A DNA stretch of 64,000 nucleotides from Flavobacterium beibuense F44-8 (GTDB lineage Bacteria > Bacteroidota > Bacteroidia > Flavobacteriales > Flavobacteriaceae), in NCBI RefSeq assembly GCF_000769915.1, contig NZ_JRLV01000007.1, positions 62,001 to 126,000 of the forward strand. Direction: 5' to 3'. Of the stretch, positions 1-8,603 are shown piece by piece; the first letter of the stretch is position 1, and the number at the start of each line of letters is the position of its first letter. The position numbers were made by a program, and so were the translations under genes. Below the pieces are notes generated by a model. It did no database searches. It was not told the origin of the DNA and worked only from the letters and a program-made list of their open reading frames with translations.

Positions 1-216
1 GCATCACAGGAGCGATGGGATTTTTCACAAAAATACTCTTCGGTGTTACTTATCATAAGCGGGGTTGTTTTGGTTCCGCTGGGAGTTATCATATCTTTAC
101 TTCCTATCAGTCGAAATACTGATATCTTATTAAGCATCCCACTCCTACTGCTTTCAGTATTATTATTTTTTATTAAAACCGAACGCGAACTGAAAAAGCG
201 TTTTGGTAAAAATTAA
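1..216 (+). CDS. C-terminal end of a membrane protein, possibly SdpI-like (partial)
   Basis: An open frame enters from the left edge and ends at TAA 214-216, giving the last 71 residues of a protein. It holds two hydrophobic stretches (about residues 16-37 and 44-61) separated by a short polar loop, followed by a basic tail (KTERELKKRFGKN). An aromatic, polar stretch before the first helix (ERWDFSQKYSS) resembles the W-containing lead-in seen in SdpI-family immunity/signalling membrane proteins, but with so little sequence that is only a suggestion. The next gene starts 11 bases downstream, so the two may be co-transcribed. Confidence 0.5.
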   Translation, partial: ASQERWDFSQKYSSVLLIISGVVLVPLGVIISLLPISRNTDILLSIPLLLLSVLLFFIKTERELKKRFGKN

Positions 217-227
217 ACTTTACACAA

Positions 228-1442
228 TTGGCAAAAATAGTTCCGTTTAAAGCTGTGCGCCCTACGCGCGACAAGGTGAGTTTGGTTACATCGCGATCAT
301 ACGAAGAGTATACTCCTGCCGAACTGGCATCACAGCTTGATTATAACCCTTTTTCGTTTTTACACATACTTAACCCTGCTTATGTAAACCTGCATAAAAT
401 ATCTACCGCAACAAGATTTAAGGGGGTACAGTTAAAATATCAGGAGTTTAAGGAAGAAGATGTTTTTAAAAAGGAACCAAACCCTGTATTCTTTCTGTAT
501 GAGATACAAAGTAAAAACAACACCTTTACGGGTATTATTGCAGGCACATCTATAGAAGATTACAAGAACAATGTGATAAAGAAACATGAAGATACGCTTG
601 CCTATCGCGTAGAACTGTTTAAGGATTACCTACACCAAACAGGTTTTAATACCGAACCGGTGCTTATTACCTATCCGCAAAACAACGAACTACAGCAATG
701 GATAGACAAACGCAAACAGAAAAGACCGCTATACCTGTTCTCATCTCTTAATAAAGACAAACACACCATTTGGCGTATTAAGGAAGATGAAGAGATACAG
801 TGGGTACAGGAACAGTTTGAAAAAATGGGTAACCTGTACATTGCCGACGGACATCACCGTTCGGCTTCGGCAGAAATGCTGTATGATCAGGATAAAGATT
901 CGGGCAATACAAACCTGAACCATTTTATGAGCTTCCTTATATGCGAAACCAATTTAAAGATATACGAATACAACCGCATAGTTAACGACCTTAACGGACT
1001 TACAAAACATGCTTTCCTTAAAGCTCTGGAAAAAGATTTCACGATAGTAAACAAAGACCAGGAGCTATGGAAACCAAAACAAAAATATCAGTTTGGTATG
1101 TACTTGGACGGTGATTTTTATGCCCTTACGTTAAAAAACACTAACTTTAATTCGGTTATGGATGGGCTTGACGCCCAGATTCTTTATACAAAAGTACTTA
1201 ACCCACTACTGGGAATTGGTGATTTACGTAACGATGAGCGCATTGCCTACATACCGGGCAGTAAACCTGTAACTGCCATTAAGGAAATGGTAGACGGGGG
1301 CGATTTTGAAGTGGGCTTTATGCTCTACCCTGCCTCTATAAACGAGATTAAGGAGCTGGCAGACAACAACCTAATTATGCCGCCAAAAAGCACATATATT
1401 GAACCAAAATTCAGGAGCGGACTTGTAGTGTATGAGATTTAA
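228..1442 (+). CDS. DUF1015 family protein
   Basis: 404 residues, full length for DUF1015, a soluble family common in Bacteroidota and Firmicutes whose biochemical role I do not know. Family signs are the opening segment with FKAVRPTRDKVSLVTSRSYEE, the LHILNPAY motif, the central YIADGHHRSASA segment (about residues 202-213) and the C-terminal MPPKSTYIEPKFRSGL. The GHHR motif resembles a catalytic or metal site, though I know of no proof. The start is a TTG at 228, 11 bases after the preceding stop; there is no in-frame ATG before the conserved N-terminus. In Flavobacteria a DUF1015 gene often sits near serine or D-lactate metabolism genes, which is not the case here. Confidence 0.85.
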   Translation: MAKIVPFKAVRPTRDKVSLVTSRSYEEYTPAELASQLDYNPFSFLHILNPAYVNLHKISTATRFKGVQLKYQEFKEEDVFKKEPNPVFFLYEIQSKNNTFTGIIAGTSIEDYKNNVIKKHEDTLAYRVELFKDYLHQTGFNTEPVLITYPQNNELQQWIDKRKQKRPLYLFSSLNKDKHTIWRIKEDEEIQWVQEQFEKMGNLYIADGHHRSASAEMLYDQDKDSGNTNLNHFMSFLICETNLKIYEYNRIVNDLNGLTKHAFLKALEKDFTIVNKDQELWKPKQKYQFGMYLDGDFYALTLKNTNFNSVMDGLDAQILYTKVLNPLLGIGDLRNDERIAYIPGSKPVTAIKEMVDGGDFEVGFMLYPASINEIKELADNNLIMPPKSTYIEPKFRSGLVVYEI

Positions 1443-1492
1443 ATTTCATATCTTCATATAACACAAACAGTACTTTTCTTAGCAAATAGTAT

Positions 1493-1500
1493 TAAATTTG
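1493..1500 (+). promoter_or_regulatory. -7 promoter element for the YggS gene
   Basis: TAAATTTG matches the Bacteroidota -7 consensus TANNTTTG and lies 50 bases before the ATG at 1551. No TTG stands at the expected 19-base distance, so only half of the promoter is clear. Confidence 0.45.
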
Positions 1501-1550
1501 TTATTCGGGACGATTCGTAAAATCAGCCCTAAATACCACAATTGAAAAAA

Positions 1551-2216
1551 ATGTCGATAAAAGAAAATTTACTTTCCATAAAAGAGGCCCTGCCACCACA
1601 TGTTACCCTTGTGGCAGTAAGCAAAACCAAACCCGTTAGCGACCTTATGGAAGCTTATGATGCCGGACAGCGTATTTTTGGCGAAAACAAAATACAGGAA
1701 ATGACCGATAAGCATGAGCAAATGCCTAAGGACATTGAATGGCATATGATAGGCCACGTACAAACCAATAAGGTAAAATACATGGCTCCGTTTGTTAGCC
1801 TAGTACATGGCGTGGACAGCCTTAAACTACTTAAAGAAATAAACAAACAGGCCAAAAAGAACAACAGGGTTATAAACTGCCTGCTGCAAATGCACATAGC
1901 CGAAGAGGATACCAAATTCGGGCTGTATGAAGCCGAACTTAACGAGATACTGGAGTCGGACGAATTTAAGCAAATGGAAAACATAAAAGTTGCCGGACTT
2001 ATGGGTATGGCTACTTTTACCGACAGCGAACACCAAATTGAAAAAGAGTTTAGTTACCTTAAAGGTATATTCGACAGGCTACAGGAACACCCCGAGAAAT
2101 CTAACTTTAAGCCCGAAACACTTTCTATGGGAATGAGCGGCGATTATAAGCTGGCTATTTCCTGCGGAAGCACCATGATTCGCGTGGGTAGTAGTATTTT
2201 TGGTTCAAGACATTAA
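1551..2216 (+). CDS. YggS family pyridoxal phosphate homeostasis protein
   Basis: 221 residues, the usual size for the YggS/PLPBP family. These cytosolic, monomeric PLP-binding proteins have an alanine-racemase-like TIM barrel and buffer PLP and amino-acid pools without a known reaction of their own. The PLP lysine lies in the N-terminal VAVSKTKP motif (about residue 26); the family signatures FGENKIQEM, WHMIGHVQTNKVKYM, and the C-terminal LSMGMSGDYKLAISCGST and IRVGSSIFG are all present. I chose ATG 1551 because homologues begin MSI; a TTG three codons upstream (1542) would add MKK. It stands between DUF1015 and the exonuclease gene, all on one strand. Confidence 0.92.
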   Translation: MSIKENLLSIKEALPPHVTLVAVSKTKPVSDLMEAYDAGQRIFGENKIQEMTDKHEQMPKDIEWHMIGHVQTNKVKYMAPFVSLVHGVDSLKLLKEINKQAKKNNRVINCLLQMHIAEEDTKFGLYEAELNEILESDEFKQMENIKVAGLMGMATFTDSEHQIEKEFSYLKGIFDRLQEHPEKSNFKPETLSMGMSGDYKLAISCGSTMIRVGSSIFGSRH

Positions 2217-2276
2217 ATTTTGGGATTTTTATCCGAAATTTGCAGCTTTAAAACTTTAAACAGATAAACATACTTT

Positions 2277-3641
2277 TTGTACGCAATACTTGACATAGAG
2301 ACGACCGGAGGACAGTATAATGAGGAAGGAATAACCGAGATTGCCATTTATAAATATGACGGGCATGAGGTAGTAGACCAGTTTATCAGCCTTGTAAACC
2401 CCGAGAAACCCATTCAGCCTTTTGTGGTAAAGCTTACCGGTATTAATAATGCCATGCTTCGCAGTGCGCCTAAGTTTTATGAGGTTGCCAAGCGTATTAT
2501 TGAAATTACCGAAGGCTGTATTATAGTGGCACATAACGCCCAGTTTGATTACAGGGTACTACGCACTGAGTTTAACCGACTGGGATATAACTACGAGCGT
2601 CAGTCACTATGTACTGTTGAACTTTCACAAAAACTGTTACCCGAACAAAAATCACACAGTCTTGGCAAGCTGGTTCGTGCACTGGGAATACCAATGAGCG
2701 ACAGGCACCGTGCAACCGGAGATGCTATGGCAACCGTGCATCTGTTCAAATTATTACTGTCTAAAGACACCACTAAGGAAATTGTAAAAAGCCTGATTAA
2801 AACCGATCAGAAAAAAGGAATCCCTCCTAAGTTATTTGATATACTGGAAGGTATCCCTGCGGTTACAGGACTTTACTACATATATAAAGAAAACGGCGAC
2901 CTGATATACATTGGCAAGAGCCGAAACATAAAGAAAAGGCTGCACCAGCATTTTACGGCAACATCGGGTAAATCAAAACGTATTCAGCGTGATACCTATG
3001 CTGTTAAGTATGAAGAAACCGGAAGCGAACTTATTGCTTTGCTTAAAGAATGCCAGGAAATAAAAGTAAACAAACCTGTGTACAATCGTGCCCAGAAGAA
3101 AACGGTTTTCCCTTGGTCTGTTTACGTTGAAAAAAACAGTGACGGTTACCTGTGCCTAAGCCTGCAAAAAACCGACGGTCGTAAAAAGGAAGTGGTTTCG
3201 TTTTCAAGTGTTACCGATGGTAAAAATGCCCTACATAGAATTGTTGAGCAATACAACCTTTGTAAAAAAATAAACGGACTTGAGAGTCCGTCAAAACCGA
3301 GTTGCTTTGGTCTTGAACTCAATACCTGTAACGGTGCCTGTGTAGGTAATGAACCTGCCGAAGAGTACAACAAACGTGTACAGGAGTTTGTAGATAATAA
3401 CAGCTTTTATAATCAAAGCATGATTATTATAGACCGTGGCCGTACTGTAGACGAACGCAGTGCCGTGCTTATTGAAAAAGGTGAATATAAGGGCTATGCC
3501 TTTTATAACCTGAACTACCAGATCACTAAACCGGATATTTTAAAAAACATCCTTATCCCTATGGATAATAACAGGGATGCTAAAAACATTATTAAAAGCT
3601 ATATAAGGAAAAAGAAAGCTTTAAAAATAGTGCGTCTGTAA
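2277..3641 (+). CDS. DnaQ-like 3'-5' exonuclease fused to a UvrC-type GIY-YIG nuclease domain
   Basis: 454 residues with two nuclease modules. Residues about 1-165 are a DEDDh exonuclease: D6 and E8 in the DIETTG motif, the AHNAQFDYRVL motif with the second Asp, and HRATGDAMAT giving the final His and Asp. Residues about 195-275 are a GIY-YIG domain (GLYYIYKENGDLIYIGKSRNIKKRLHQH split as GLYYIY and YIGKS plus the Arg and Glu of the fold), like the N-terminal incision domain of UvrC and of E. coli Cho. The C-terminal 180 residues are uncharacterised but contain a Cys cluster (SCFGLELNTCNGAC). A role in DNA repair, cutting next to lesions and trimming the end, is inferred from the fusion. The TTG at 2277 is the only start before the DIETTG motif. 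Confidence 0.85.
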   Translation: MYAILDIETTGGQYNEEGITEIAIYKYDGHEVVDQFISLVNPEKPIQPFVVKLTGINNAMLRSAPKFYEVAKRIIEITEGCIIVAHNAQFDYRVLRTEFNRLGYNYERQSLCTVELSQKLLPEQKSHSLGKLVRALGIPMSDRHRATGDAMATVHLFKLLLSKDTTKEIVKSLIKTDQKKGIPPKLFDILEGIPAVTGLYYIYKENGDLIYIGKSRNIKKRLHQHFTATSGKSKRIQRDTYAVKYEETGSELIALLKECQEIKVNKPVYNRAQKKTVFPWSVYVEKNSDGYLCLSLQKTDGRKKEVVSFSSVTDGKNALHRIVEQYNLCKKINGLESPSKPSCFGLELNTCNGACVGNEPAEEYNKRVQEFVDNNSFYNQSMIIIDRGRTVDERSAVLIEKGEYKGYAFYNLNYQITKPDILKNILIPMDNNRDAKNIIKSYIRKKKALKIVRL

Positions 3642-3650
3642 GAGTTTTAG

Positions 3651-3658
3651 TAATTTTG
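3651..3658 (+). promoter_or_regulatory. -7 promoter element for the ion channel gene
   Basis: TAATTTTG fits TANNTTTG and lies 23 bases before the TTG start at 3682, in the 40-base gap after the exonuclease gene. No clear -33 box. Confidence 0.4.
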
Positions 3659-3681
3659 ATGGTAATCAACACTCTACTGCA

Positions 3682-4506
3682 TTGAAAAAAGGCATAATCA
3701 GCGACGATTTCAGGAAAAAACTACACGTTATAATTTACGAGGCCGATACTCCGGCAGGTCGTTTTTTTGATCTTGCCCTGCTATTTGTTATCATTATAAG
3801 TATAGTGGCAGTAATGCTGGAAAGCGTAACATCCATAAGGCTGCTTCATGGTAAGGAACTTGCCGTTACCGAATGGATTATAACCATACTTTTTACACTT
3901 GAATATATTGCACGTATTATTGCATTGAAAAAACCATTAAACTATATTTTTAGCTTTTATGGTATAATCGACCTGATCTCTACCCTGCCTAAATACATTG
4001 ATGTACTTTTCCCTGGATTAGGTTTCCTTATATCTATAAGGGCACTGAGGCTATTAAGAGTTTTCAGGATTTTAAAGCTGAGTCAGTTTGTAGGGGCATC
4101 AAACCAATTATTAACAGCACTCCAAAAAAGCCGTGTAAAAATTGCCGTATTTTTGTTTACGGTCGTTATACTGTGTATCATTTTAGGTACACTTATGTTT
4201 ATAATTGAGGGTCCGGAGAGTGGCTTTACCAATATACCTGTTAGTATTTACTGGACTATAGTAACCCTAACCACCGTTGGGTTTGGCGATATTACACCCG
4301 TCACTCCTCTAGGTCAGTTTGTATCGGTTATTATCATGATTATGGGTTATGGTATTATAGCTGTACCTACCGGGCTGGTTACCGCACAGTTTATACAGGA
4401 GCGAAGTGAAAACAGTAATACACAGGTGTGCCCTAACTGTAATGCAGACCACCATAAGGATAATGCCAACTATTGTTATAACTGTGGGCATCACTTACAT
4501 AATTAA
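3682..4506 (+). CDS. Voltage-gated-type potassium channel with C-terminal zinc ribbon
   Basis: 274-residue inner-membrane protein. It has six predicted helices, an Arg/Lys-rich S4 segment (about 119-135, IRALRLLRVFRILKLSQF), and the potassium selectivity filter TVGFGD at 198-203 between S5 and S6. The short cytosolic tail ends in two CxxC knuckles (C250/C253 and C265/C268) with intervening His residues, a zinc-ribbon pattern. Ion transport across the inner membrane is certain as a family role; gating is not known. The zinc ribbon could sense metal or redox state or tether the channel, which is inference. The start is a TTG at 3682. miaA begins three bases after its stop, so it probably heads a miaA-thioesterase operon. 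Confidence 0.9.
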   Translation: MKKGIISDDFRKKLHVIIYEADTPAGRFFDLALLFVIIISIVAVMLESVTSIRLLHGKELAVTEWIITILFTLEYIARIIALKKPLNYIFSFYGIIDLISTLPKYIDVLFPGLGFLISIRALRLLRVFRILKLSQFVGASNQLLTALQKSRVKIAVFLFTVVILCIILGTLMFIIEGPESGFTNIPVSIYWTIVTLTTVGFGDITPVTPLGQFVSVIIMIMGYGIIAVPTGLVTAQFIQERSENSNTQVCPNCNADHHKDNANYCYNCGHHLHN

Positions 4507-4509
4507 CTC

Positions 4510-5424
4510 ATGAATAATACAGATAAAAAATATCTTATTACCGTTATAGGTCCTACAGCCATAGGCAAAACTGCCATGGCTATTGAGCTTGCCAGGCATT
4601 TTAACTGCGAGATACTTTCGGCAGACAGCAGGCAGTTTTTTAAGGAAATGAATATTGGTACTGCTGTTCCAAGCGAAGAGGAACTCGCCGCAGCACCCCA
4701 TCATTTTATACAGAACATTAGTGTTTTTGACGAATACAATGTAGGCGATTTTGAACGCGATGCCATAAATAAACTCGACGAACTGTACACTCAAAATAAT
4801 TTTGCTGTATTGGTTGGCGGATCTGGGCTGTACATTGATGCTGTTTTAAAAGGCTTTGACGATTTCCCGGATGTAGACTCCACTGTTAGACAGGAAATAA
4901 TAAACAATTATGAGGAAAATGGAATTACATGGCTACAGCAGGAACTGGAAAAAAGAGACCCTGTACATTATGCTAATGTAGCCATAGAGAATCCGCAACG
5001 AATGATGCGCGCCCTTGAAGTATGTATCAGTTCGGGGAAACCCTACTCTTCTTTCCTAAATATCAAAAAGAATTCAAGACGCTTTACCCCTATTGTCATT
5101 GGGCTGGATGCCGAAAGAGAAGTGATGTACGACCGTATTAACCACCGTGTGGACATCATGGTAAACAACGGACTTATTGAAGAGGCAAAAGCACTTTACC
5201 CGCATAAAAAGTTAAATGCTTTACAAACTGTGGGATACCGCGAATTATTCAGTTACTTTGACGGCGATTTTACCAAAGAATTTGCCATAGAGGAAATAAA
5301 AAAGAATACACGACGCTTTGCTAAAAGGCAAATGACATGGTTTAAACGTACCGAAGGCGTGCATTGGTTTGATTTCAATACCAACCCGCTGGAAATTATT
5401 AATTACATAGAAAACTCACTATAA
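4510..5424 (+). CDS. miaA: tRNA dimethylallyltransferase MiaA
   Basis: 304 residues, typical length. MiaA adds the dimethylallyl group from dimethylallyl diphosphate to N6 of A37 in tRNAs that read codons starting with U. The P-loop GPTAIGKT is near the N-terminus, followed by the DSRQFF motif that contacts A37, the VGGSGLYIDA segment, and the C-terminal family sequences QTVGYRELFSYF and TRRFAKRQMTWF. It starts at ATG 4510, three bases after the channel gene, and its stop overlaps the start of the thioesterase gene (TAATG), so translation is probably coupled. Confidence 0.97.
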   Translation: MNNTDKKYLITVIGPTAIGKTAMAIELARHFNCEILSADSRQFFKEMNIGTAVPSEEELAAAPHHFIQNISVFDEYNVGDFERDAINKLDELYTQNNFAVLVGGSGLYIDAVLKGFDDFPDVDSTVRQEIINNYEENGITWLQQELEKRDPVHYANVAIENPQRMMRALEVCISSGKPYSSFLNIKKNSRRFTPIVIGLDAEREVMYDRINHRVDIMVNNGLIEEAKALYPHKKLNALQTVGYRELFSYFDGDFTKEFAIEEIKKNTRRFAKRQMTWFKRTEGVHWFDFNTNPLEIINYIENSL

Positions 5425-6164
5425 TGCCAATATCACCACAATTCACATCGGTTTTTACACAAAACTGGGAAATCAATTTTTTACAGTGCCTGCCCAGCGG
5501 ACACTTAAAACATACTGAACTGTGTAACCTTATGCAACTTACTGCCGGTGCACATGCCGAACTGGGAGGTATGAGCTTTACCGATATGCAGGTACACGAC
5601 CAGGCATGGGTACTTAGCCGTATGAGAGTTGAAGTGGATGAATTACCTAAATGGCGTGATACGGTTACAGTAAAAACATGGATTATGGACCTGCAGGGAT
5701 CACGATCTGTAAGGGCACTGGAAATGTATATAGGCGATAAAAAAGTAGCGGGAGCCCTAACCTACTGGGCGGTTATAAATACCAAACTGCGCAAGGCCGA
5801 AGCTTTGGTTTTACCCCATGAGCATTTTGAAAAATATCCGGAAAGTATGCCTACTCAAGAGGCGTTTAAAAAGGTAGAAATTACACGAGAAAGTGAAGTT
5901 GCTACCGAAAGAACAGTATTACTATCTGACCTTGATATTGTGTTCCATGCCAATAATGTAAAATATTTGGAATGGTGCCTTGACACGGTAGATTTTAAAC
6001 CTTTACTAAAACAACAGCTTAAAAGCTTTGATATGAATTATCTAAGAGAGCTGAAGCTTGGAGATAAAATATCAATTAACAAGGGACAGCAGGATAATCA
6101 AACCTATTTTACCGTACAAAAAGACGATAAACCTAGTTTTGCCCTGGAGCTTAACTGGAAATAA
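5424..6164 (+). CDS. Acyl-ACP thioesterase (FatA-like, PF01643 type)
   Basis: 246 residues with the double hotdog layout of acyl-ACP thioesterases, which release free fatty acids from acyl carrier protein in the cytosol. The N-terminal half has HTELCNLMQLTAGAHAELGG and DQAWVLSRMRVEV, both typical of the bacterial FatA-like family; the second hotdog carries DIVFHANNVKYLEWCLD, which matches the conserved His/Asn stretch. The ATG at 5424 overlaps the miaA stop by one base. The last gene of this plus-strand run; the hairpin after it has its T-tract on the other strand, so its own transcript has no obvious terminator. Confidence 0.87.
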   Translation: MPISPQFTSVFTQNWEINFLQCLPSGHLKHTELCNLMQLTAGAHAELGGMSFTDMQVHDQAWVLSRMRVEVDELPKWRDTVTVKTWIMDLQGSRSVRALEMYIGDKKVAGALTYWAVINTKLRKAEALVLPHEHFEKYPESMPTQEAFKKVEITRESEVATERTVLLSDLDIVFHANNVKYLEWCLDTVDFKPLLKQQLKSFDMNYLRELKLGDKISINKGQQDNQTYFTVQKDDKPSFALELNWK

Positions 6165-6175
6165 AGTATAAAAAA

Positions 6176-6229
6176 AGACTGCCTGAAAAACAAGTATGAG
6201 ATCGAATTCATAAATTTTTCAGGCAGTCT
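6176..6229 (-). terminator. Intrinsic terminator after rprY
   Basis: A perfect 15-base stem (6176-6190 with 6215-6229) closes a 24-base loop. On the minus strand it is followed by a run of seven T (complement of 6169-6175), so it ends the rprX-rprY transcript. It may slow transcription from the convergent thioesterase gene too. Confidence 0.8.
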
Positions 6230-6251
6230 GCAAAAGTGGATTACTTAGCTT

Positions 6252-6971
6252 TTATTTTTCTTCTACTTTGTTTTTAACCACTAAACGGAAACCTTCTCCG
6301 TGAATATTAAGGATTTCAACATCCTCATCCGGTTTAAGGTATTTTCTAAGCTTAGCGATATATACGTCCATACTTCTAGACGTAAAGTAGTTATCGTCTC
6401 TCCAAATTTTTGTAAGTGCAAGCTCTCTTGGCATCAGGTCATTTTCATGAAGTGCAAGCATTTTTAGAAGCTCATTTTCTTTAGGCGAAAGTTTTATTGG
6501 CTCTTCTTTATCAAACGTTAGGAAACGTAGTTTTGAGTTAAGATGGAACCTTCCTATCTGGAACTCAAACTTAGCATTATCTGTTTTCGTTTCAGATGCT
6601 TTTCTTTGAATGATAGCCTTAATTTTCATTAAAAGCACCTCACTGTCAAAAGGTTTGTTAAGGTAATCATCTGCCCCAACTTTGTAACCTTTTAATACAT
6701 CTTCCTTCATAGACTTAGCTGTAAGGAAAATAATAGGCACTTCTTTATTTTTTTCTCTAATTTCTCTGGCAAGTGTATATCCATCCTTATAAGGCATCAT
6801 CACATCAAGGATACAAAGGTCGAAATTGTCCTTTTTAAATTTCTCGAAGCCTTCCATACCGTTTTTGGCTAGTGTAACTTCAAAATCATTAATTGACAGA
6901 TAATCTTTTAAAACCGCTCCAAAATTTGGGTCGTCTTCTACTAAAAGAATTTTTTTGTGTGTTTCTTCCAT
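6252..6971 (-). CDS. rprY: OmpR-family response regulator, RprY type
   Basis: 239 residues. The receiver domain (about 5-120) has the acidic pair in VEDDPNF, phospho-acceptor D56 in LDVMMP, the T in FLTAKS and the K in NKPFDSE. The C-terminal winged helix (about 140-235) has the OmpR/PhoB signature, with LSPKENELLKML and RSMDVYIAKLRKYL. The tone of the sequence matches Bacteroidota RprY. It lies 10 bases downstream of its kinase gene and is surely co-transcribed with it. The target genes cannot be read from the window. Confidence 0.9.
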   Translation of the reverse strand: MEETHKKILLVEDDPNFGAVLKDYLSINDFEVTLAKNGMEGFEKFKKDNFDLCILDVMMPYKDGYTLAREIREKNKEVPIIFLTAKSMKEDVLKGYKVGADDYLNKPFDSEVLLMKIKAIIQRKASETKTDNAKFEFQIGRFHLNSKLRFLTFDKEEPIKLSPKENELLKMLALHENDLMPRELALTKIWRDDNYFTSRSMDVYIAKLRKYLKPDEDVEILNIHGEGFRLVVKNKVEEK

Positions 6972-6981
6972 ATCTCTTTTT

Positions 6982-8535
6982 TTAATTTATTAGCGGCATC
7001 TTTATAATAAAAGTACTGCCTTTACCTTTTTCACTTTCTACGTAAATGTGACAGTTATGATCGTCTATTATCCTCTTAACGTAGGCTAATCCTAATCCGT
7101 GTCCTTTCACATTATGCAAATCCCCTGTGTGCTCCCTGTAAAACTTCTCAAAAATTCGTTTTTGAGTGTTTTTAGACATCCCCAAGCCTTTATCGGTAAT
7201 TTTGATTAAAACAAAATCCTTTACATTCTCGGTGTAAACATCTATTTCAGGTACGCCCTCAGAATATTTAATAGCATTGTCAAGAATATTCACTATTACA
7301 TTAGTAAAGTGTACATCGTTTAACAACACTGTTGTTCTGGTTGCATGGAAATGACGTGTTAGCTGTCCTTCCCTTGCTTCAATAATTAAATGAACGTGCT
7401 CTATGGCATCTTCAATAATATCGTGTATATCGGCCTGATCTTTAGTCAGATCGAGTTCCTTTCTGTCCAGTTTAGAAATTTGAAGCACATTCTCTACCTG
7501 AGAGTGCATCCTTTTATTCTCTTCCCTAATCATTTGCAGGTACCGCTGTACCTTTTCGGTATCGCCTAAAATTTTTGGGTTCTTAATCGCATCCAGTGCA
7601 AGGTTTATTGTTGCAATAGGCGTTTTGAACTCATGTGTCATGTTATTAATAAAATCGGTTTTAATTTCCGATATCTGCTTTTGTTTAATAAGCTGATTAA
7701 TGGCACTTAAATAAGCAATAATTATAATGAGCGTAAATACAATTGACAATGAAGTTATACCCAGAAGCTTTGTTAATATATACTTTTGTTTATTAGGAAA
7801 ACTAACATTAAGCCTGTAATCTGGTTTATCTCCTACACCACTGTTTCCTGAAAACAATGTTATACCATAATGACTTTCATTAAAGCTAAATCCCTTGGAC
7901 TGCATTTTTGTAGCAAGCCCGTCCTTGTAAACAACATATTCAAAATAAGTATCAATACCACTCCCTTCCATCTCGGCTTTGAGAGTACGTACCAACGACT
8001 CTTCAGAAATACGGCTTTCTATTGGCCTACCTTCATTATAGTATTCAAAAAGCAGCTGAATTTTAAGGCTTTCCCTCTTTTCATTCTCCTTTTTAGCATT
8101 ATTCATTGACTGCTTAACAGCATCAATAGTCATGCCATTTTCACCCGAATTTTCTGTTAAAGAATTGTTTTTTGAAACAGATGCGTTATCAATGATTTCC
8201 AACTCTTCTTTATAACTCTGAGTTACTATGTCTGAGTATATTATATTGTTTCGTTCCCTTATATTTCCTTTATAAAGATAATTAGCAAAATCAGCCTGAT
8301 TTGGCACATGCCCTACACTATCTTTAATATGGAAATATAACCTGTAAAAATTTTCTTTTTCCTCACTTTCCAGCTTTAATGAAACCTTGTTCATTAACCG
8401 CTGTACATCGGACTTAAATTGTTCTTCTCCGTTTTTAAATGATATATTGATCCAGTATAGCTGTACTAAAATGATACCTATCAATGAAAGGCTCATAAAA
8501 AACACTAATAACCGGAATCTTGTTTTATTCATCAA
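6982..8535 (-). CDS. rprX: Sensor histidine kinase, RprX type
   Basis: 517-residue membrane kinase. A first helix near the N-terminus (about 8-29) and a second at about 257-279 enclose a roughly 225-residue periplasmic sensor region with no named domain I recognise. After the second helix come the HisKA H-box THEFKTPIATI, the N-box NILDNAIKYS, and the G boxes DKGLGMSK and GHGLGLAYVKRI. It should autophosphorylate and pass phosphate to the neighbouring RprY. The ATG used (8533-8535) is followed by a second Met codon. A TAATTTTG three bases upstream is too close to act as its promoter; the gene probably belongs to the transcript from the glycosyltransferase and coaE. Confidence 0.9.
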   Translation of the reverse strand: MMNKTRFRLLVFFMSLSLIGIILVQLYWINISFKNGEEQFKSDVQRLMNKVSLKLESEEKENFYRLYFHIKDSVGHVPNQADFANYLYKGNIRERNNIIYSDIVTQSYKEELEIIDNASVSKNNSLTENSGENGMTIDAVKQSMNNAKKENEKRESLKIQLLFEYYNEGRPIESRISEESLVRTLKAEMEGSGIDTYFEYVVYKDGLATKMQSKGFSFNESHYGITLFSGNSGVGDKPDYRLNVSFPNKQKYILTKLLGITSLSIVFTLIIIIAYLSAINQLIKQKQISEIKTDFINNMTHEFKTPIATINLALDAIKNPKILGDTEKVQRYLQMIREENKRMHSQVENVLQISKLDRKELDLTKDQADIHDIIEDAIEHVHLIIEAREGQLTRHFHATRTTVLLNDVHFTNVIVNILDNAIKYSEGVPEIDVYTENVKDFVLIKITDKGLGMSKNTQKRIFEKFYREHTGDLHNVKGHGLGLAYVKRIIDDHNCHIYVESEKGKGSTFIIKMPLIN

Positions 8536-8603
8536 TACAAAATTAACATTTTAACAATTATACTCTTAATATATTAACCAAAGATTAACAACGATAGCAT
8601 TTT

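Noticed and set aside
8538..8545. TAATTTTG on the minus strand as a promoter for rprX
   Set aside because: It lies two bases from the start codon, so transcription would start inside the gene. The upstream coaE transcript is a better source.
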